Positions 20,915 to 24,405 of a DNA stretch of 24,405 nucleotides are shown here, piece after piece. The translations under genes and the position numbers were made by a program. Positions within the stretch are counted from its first letter, which is position 1. The number at the start of each line of letters is the position of its first letter. Source of the DNA: Nephromyces sp. MM_2019 (Eukaryota; Apicomplexa; Aconoidasida; Nephromycida); NCBI GenBank assembly GCA_015657535.1, contig JADHZB010000909.1, positions 2,460-26,864 of the forward strand. Direction: 5' to 3'. Below the pieces are notes generated by a model, which did not search any database, was not told where the DNA came from, and saw nothing but the letters and a program-made list of their open reading frames with translations.

Positions 20915-23900
20915 ATGGCTTCTTCAGGCACCCTGGAAGACCTTTCTTGGTTGCCACCAAACACCGATGGTTTGTAATATTGCATAGTTTGAAGGATGCA
21001 GGATGTATAAAAAATTTCTCAATTTGATGCCGAGGAATAAGCAAAATTAAGTAGTTTTTCTTGGAAGAATAAAAAGAAGAGAAACATGAGACATAGAATA
21101 AGAGAAGCAAGGCGTGAATTCTTAGGGTTTTAAGGAGCTTTTTTCTATGAGTTTGTTTGTATATGAGGGTGAGAAGCTGTCTGAAATATTTTGTTAAAGT
21201 TTCTTCACCTTTTATATTAGAAATTGTTTGGAATTAAGATCACCAAATTGACGTTTTTAGTAAGCTTCACACACGATTGGTGAGCGTTACGTGCATACAT
21301 AAGTAAAGAGCGTTGAGTAGAGAGCGTTACACATACGAGCTGAGAGCGTACACGAGCCGAGAGCGTCATACATGAGCATAAATCGTCACGCACAGAGTAA
21401 AGTACATCAAATACAAGCAGAATTCGTCACACACACATATAAGCAGAGTGTGTTACACTTGAGCAGAAATCGTCACAAACACGAGCAGAGAGCATCATCT
21501 CACTTTTTTTGATGCGCTTACAGAGCAGCTTGCAATCGGTTTCAGGGTCATTTCCAATGCTTACAAAACTAGGGTAGATGACCAGGAGGCAGAGATACGG
21601 ACCTTAACCTTGCAGTTATCTGATAAATCTGAGCAGGTCTGCTTCTTTACAATGCATCCGAGGGTAGATCAAGAGAAGAGGTTCTCACAAGAGAAAGAAC
21701 TTGGGGAAAAGTGAGGGGGGGGTGGGGGTAATTGAGTTGGTGATGGATTTGAGGAGGAAGAAGTTGATGGCATTCAGGGGGGTGTGGTTGTTGGAGTTGG
21801 GGGGGGTGTGGGGTGGTGGTGAATTAGCAGCTAGTGCTGCAACGAATTCTAATGCTGAAATTTCCTGAAAATAGCGGTTTCTGGGGAAAATCTTTGGTGT
21901 AAGTATATCGTAGAATAGATGATATACGCACACAGCTTCTTCTACCTCGTAAAAGCATTCAGTAAGCAGTAATTTCAGTAGAATTGATATCTTCAGCAAC
22001 TTTTTTTTTCACTACCTACGAAGTAGCTCTATCATGATAAATTTTTTATTAGCTCAGTTTCTATTGGTTCTTTGCTTTTGCCAGCGTGGAGCAGGTATTT
22101 ATGCCAGCTGTCATGATGCTAACTTTGAAGAGGCTAGTTCATCCTCTGTGTATAGGCCAATAATGTCGAAGATTATGATGTATTCTTGAGCCTAGAATGT
22201 ATGTGGGAATCCACAAATTGTTTTAGGCGATTTGGCGGTTTTTTCTGCAAGATTTATGTCTTGTGAAATATAGAAAATGTTGTTGGTTGGATATCTTAGT
22301 TGTTTAGAATACTGCACTCATCATCCTTTGGTCCACAGTTCGATTCCGCTTTCGGATTTTTTTAGATTAGAGATTTTTAAAGCTGAAATTCTCCTGAATA
22401 AGAGCGCTTGTTTATGAAAATATGTGCGTTGCAGGTGACATCCTTGCAGAAAAAAGTGAATAGCCTTGAAGTCCAGCTCATCGAATCTACCCAGAGAGCT
22501 AATCAGCTGGCTAGTGAAAACAAGCAGCTTGTTGGCACGACGAAAAAGGTAAGTCTGTAGAGCTTTGGCAAAGAAAATTGATGCTTTTAAAGGCTCTACA
22601 GAGGATTGTATGCAGTGATATCATGTGTGCTGTGTGTGCGCTTTTTGATGAAGCAATTGGTAATGAATTTATGTATGCCCTTGTGTGTTGAACCAGCAGC
22701 ATTTCATCTGCGTTGCCCTGTGTTCATGTGGTTCAAGTTTGAAGATTCCCATGAATTGCAAGTTTGTAAGTGTGTAGAATTTGGCAGTATTTTCTACTTT
22801 CTAATTGTTAGTTTAACTGAGTGTACATACACTGCCTTTGTTTTTTTCGACAGCTTTATAAGGATATTATGAGATTAGAAGGCCTGAAGAAGGCTGTTTT
22901 AACTTCAATACAGGAGGATAGATCATCTGATGGGGATGATAGCAAGAAGGTGAGGGTTTTTTGTTGTTTGATTCATTTTTGCTGAGATTCTGAAGTGCTT
23001 TGGGGATGAAGCCAGAAATTTTGCTGTCTGTGTGGTGTGTTGTGCGTGTCATGCGTCTGGTGCGTCGTTTGTGTGCATTCAATGTCCATATGGCAGATGC
23101 TTTGTATGTGAGAACCCTCTGGTGCTTTTTCTCCTAATGCATGTTTTTCTACATATCCAGGCATCTCCTGCTTTTGACGGTATATTTTAGTAGTAAATAT
23201 AATGAGAGTATAAGAGTGGCGATTCTGTGTGCTACATTCAGCTACCCCTATATATAGCCGCTATATTAGTCTCCTCCCTTTTTACGTTTTAAGTAGATTA
23301 TTGAGCACAAATTCTTCCCAAGAGTGTTTTTAGAAGTAGAGGTTCTTCTCTTTCAGAGTTTCACAGTATATCATGTGACTTCAACACACTTTGAGAGTCT
23401 ACTAGCATACAGCAGGAAAGAAGTTTGAGTATTTGAAAACGTTGCTGACTTGAGTTTGATTGCTGTTCGCGTGTGTGTTGTTGTACGTTAGGTTGAATGT
23501 TGGCCTTTCTTGAGGTATCTCTGTGTATACATGTCTCTGTATATATATATGTGCGTCTCTCGCTATTTTTAAAAGTCCCCACGTCTCTCTCGCTCTTTCA
23601 ATTATTCTCACCTTTTCTTTGTCTTTTTCTTTATTTTAAGCCCCTTACTCTCTTCAACTCTCTCCACCTCTCTCTCTAACAGAGAGAGATATATATATAT
23701 CTCTGTCACTCTCACTCTCTTACTTATGTTTTTACTTCACTGATTGACTGCAGTATTATAGCTCGGAAGATATACTGCAGAGTGCAGCTCCCAGGACTAT
23801 GCAAGGTAAGAGAATTAGACTGATTTCTTCAGTTTCAGTGCTGCTTTTCGCTACGCTGATATGCCGAAGTCTGCATGTGTGTTTGTGTGCCTGTATGTAT

Positions 23901-24405
23901 GTGGGGGTGGGGGGATTTATTTTCCTTTCAAATTGGACGTATTCCTAGAGAATTTCAAGACTTTTTTATTTATAAAATGATAGTTTTGAAGACAGGAATT
24001 CTGCGAATAAAATAATTTTTTTTTTGATTCTTTGAAAATTTGGAGTATATTATAAATACCCGTGAAAAGATGAGTTTTTCTGCACCGAGAAATCAAGAGA
24101 GGCATCTCTCTTCCTCCTGATAATCTGCTTTTTCCTCGAATGTCTCTCAAATTTCATCTTTTTTGGGGTTTTCGTGCTGTTTCTGCGTTAAACTGAACTT
24201 TCGCGAGCTTTTTCCGCGGTTTTTGACGCTTTGTTGGCTGCTTCTGTTTAGTGTGTGCTCAATAAAGAATATTTTTAAGTTGATTTTCACACTTTATACT
24301 TAACTGCACACTCATCTTCTTTATCTTGGATATCAAAAAAATCATTGAGGCTAATTTTAATGACTGCTCGTGGAAAACTGTATATGTTTATGGGGCTTTA
24401 CAGTG
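20915..24405 (+). CDS. At4g15545-family coiled-coil protein, N-terminal and central part (runs off the right edge)
   Basis: Exons: 20915-20969 (ATG, context ctccATGGC), 21524-21636, 22435-22548 (donor gtaagt), 22854-22949 (acceptor tttttttcgacag), 23754-23805 (donor gtaaga); later exons lie near or beyond the edge. Phases are 1, 0, 0, 0, 1 and all agree. The product begins MASSGTLEDLSWLPPNTD and continues EQLAIGFRVISNAYKTRV, QEAEIRTLTLQLSDKSEQ, SLQKKVNSLEVQLIES, ENKQLVGTTKKLYKDIMRLE and LKKAVLTSIQED. This follows the plant At4g15545 pattern (short acidic start, LP/IP, EQLxxxxxIxSxAxxxRV, long coiled coil, TxKKLxRDxxKLExFKKxLxxSLxED), which I know from memory. The molecular function of that family is not established. 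The family's conserved C-terminal block is not in the window. A 19-base candidate exon at 23162-23180 would break the phase and is left out. Confidence 0.83.
21262..21500. repeat. Degenerate ~25-30-base minisatellite in intron 1 of the At4g15545-like gene
   Basis: About eight to ten loose copies of (G)AGCAGAGAGCGTCACACA..., for example gagcgttacacatacgagc, gagagcgtacacgagccg, gagagcgtcatacatgagc and gagcagaaatcgtcacaaac. The array ends about 20 bases before the acceptor of exon 2 (21524). Confidence 0.7.
21712..21830 (+). repeat. G-rich island in intron 2 of the At4g15545-like gene
   Basis: Runs of six to eight G with GTG, GGTGGTGG and GTTGGAGTT spacers on the sense strand, starting about 75 bases after the exon 2 donor. 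Several groups of four G-runs could form quadruplexes. It belongs with the islands at 834-955, 3356-3472 and 4007-4078 by composition. Confidence 0.7.
22285..22363 (+). other. tRNA-like A box / B box / T-run without a cloverleaf
   Basis: An A-box-like tatcttagttgtttag (22292-22307), an exact B-box-like gttcgattcc (22338-22347), and a run of seven T at 22357-22363. Laid out as a tRNA, the acceptor, T and anticodon stems pair poorly (mostly wobbles and A-C pairs), so this is not an intact tRNA. It may be a decayed tRNA or a tRNA-derived short repeat, inside intron 2 of the At4g15545-like gene. Confidence 0.3.
23580..23720. repeat. CT-rich tract with back-to-back palindromes
   Basis: A CTCTCT-rich stretch of about 140 bases in intron 4 of the At4g15545-like gene contains ctctctct-aac-agagagag (about 23670-23688), followed at once by the self-complementary agagatatatatatatctct. 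It supplies the pyrimidine tract upstream of the acceptor at 23752-23753. Confidence 0.7.

Noticed and set aside
23162..23180. 19-base candidate exon (acceptor catatccag, donor gtatat) in the At4g15545-like gene
   Set aside because: Good splice sites, but including it would put the next exon out of frame (an immediate TAG).
1..24405. Transposon, retroelement, virus, CRISPR or rRNA sequence
   Set aside because: No reverse transcriptase, transposase, integrase or capsid-like frame, no long terminal or inverted repeats with target duplications, no regular spacer arrays and no rRNA-like conserved blocks were seen.

Overview
The window is nuclear DNA of an intron-rich eukaryote. The genes are split by GT-AG introns with pyrimidine-rich acceptors and donors such as gtaagt, gtaagg, gtatga and gtgagg. 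Exons are often only 19-100 bases. The non-coding DNA is AT-leaning and full of (TG)n/(CA)n and degenerate minisatellites. A protist fits best. A short TTTAGGG-like tract, the very CA/TG-rich introns and a homologue of the plant protein At4g15545 would suit an apicomplexan or other alveolate. That placement is a guess, not something the sequence proves.

Layout. (1) 1-560, + strand: the end of an aminopeptidase P gene (two last exons, and a (TG)n-bearing intron cut by the window edge). (2) 561-2354: tail-to-tail spacer made of G-rich and CA-rich imperfect repeats. (3) 2355-7985, - strand: an approximately 11-exon gene for a nuclear-type protein with at least three BRCT domains, rebuilt exon by exon with matching phases for most junctions. 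(4) 7986-14232: about 6 kb without a convincing gene. It holds a hairpin and an 80-base tandem duplication just upstream of the BRCT gene, and a few weak exon candidates. (5) 14233-15900, + strand: a single-exon 555-residue coiled-coil protein of unknown function. (6) 16936-19380, - strand: a probable small multi-exon gene with a good start and a good last exon but an unresolved middle. (7) 20083-20327, - strand: an open, basic/serine-rich putative terminal exon. (8) 20915 to the right edge, + strand: the N-terminal and central part of an At4g15545-family coiled-coil protein, rebuilt over five exons. It continues past the window.

The genes do not form a pathway: they are ordinary neighbouring eukaryotic genes in mixed orientation. 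I found no mobile-element coding sequence, CRISPR array, rRNA or intact tRNA. The observations most worth a second look are the multi-BRCT gene model, the At4g15545-like gene, the dispersed G-rich islands that share a GGGGTTGA core, and several palindromic or tandem elements next to gene starts. No clearly new biological system is visible.
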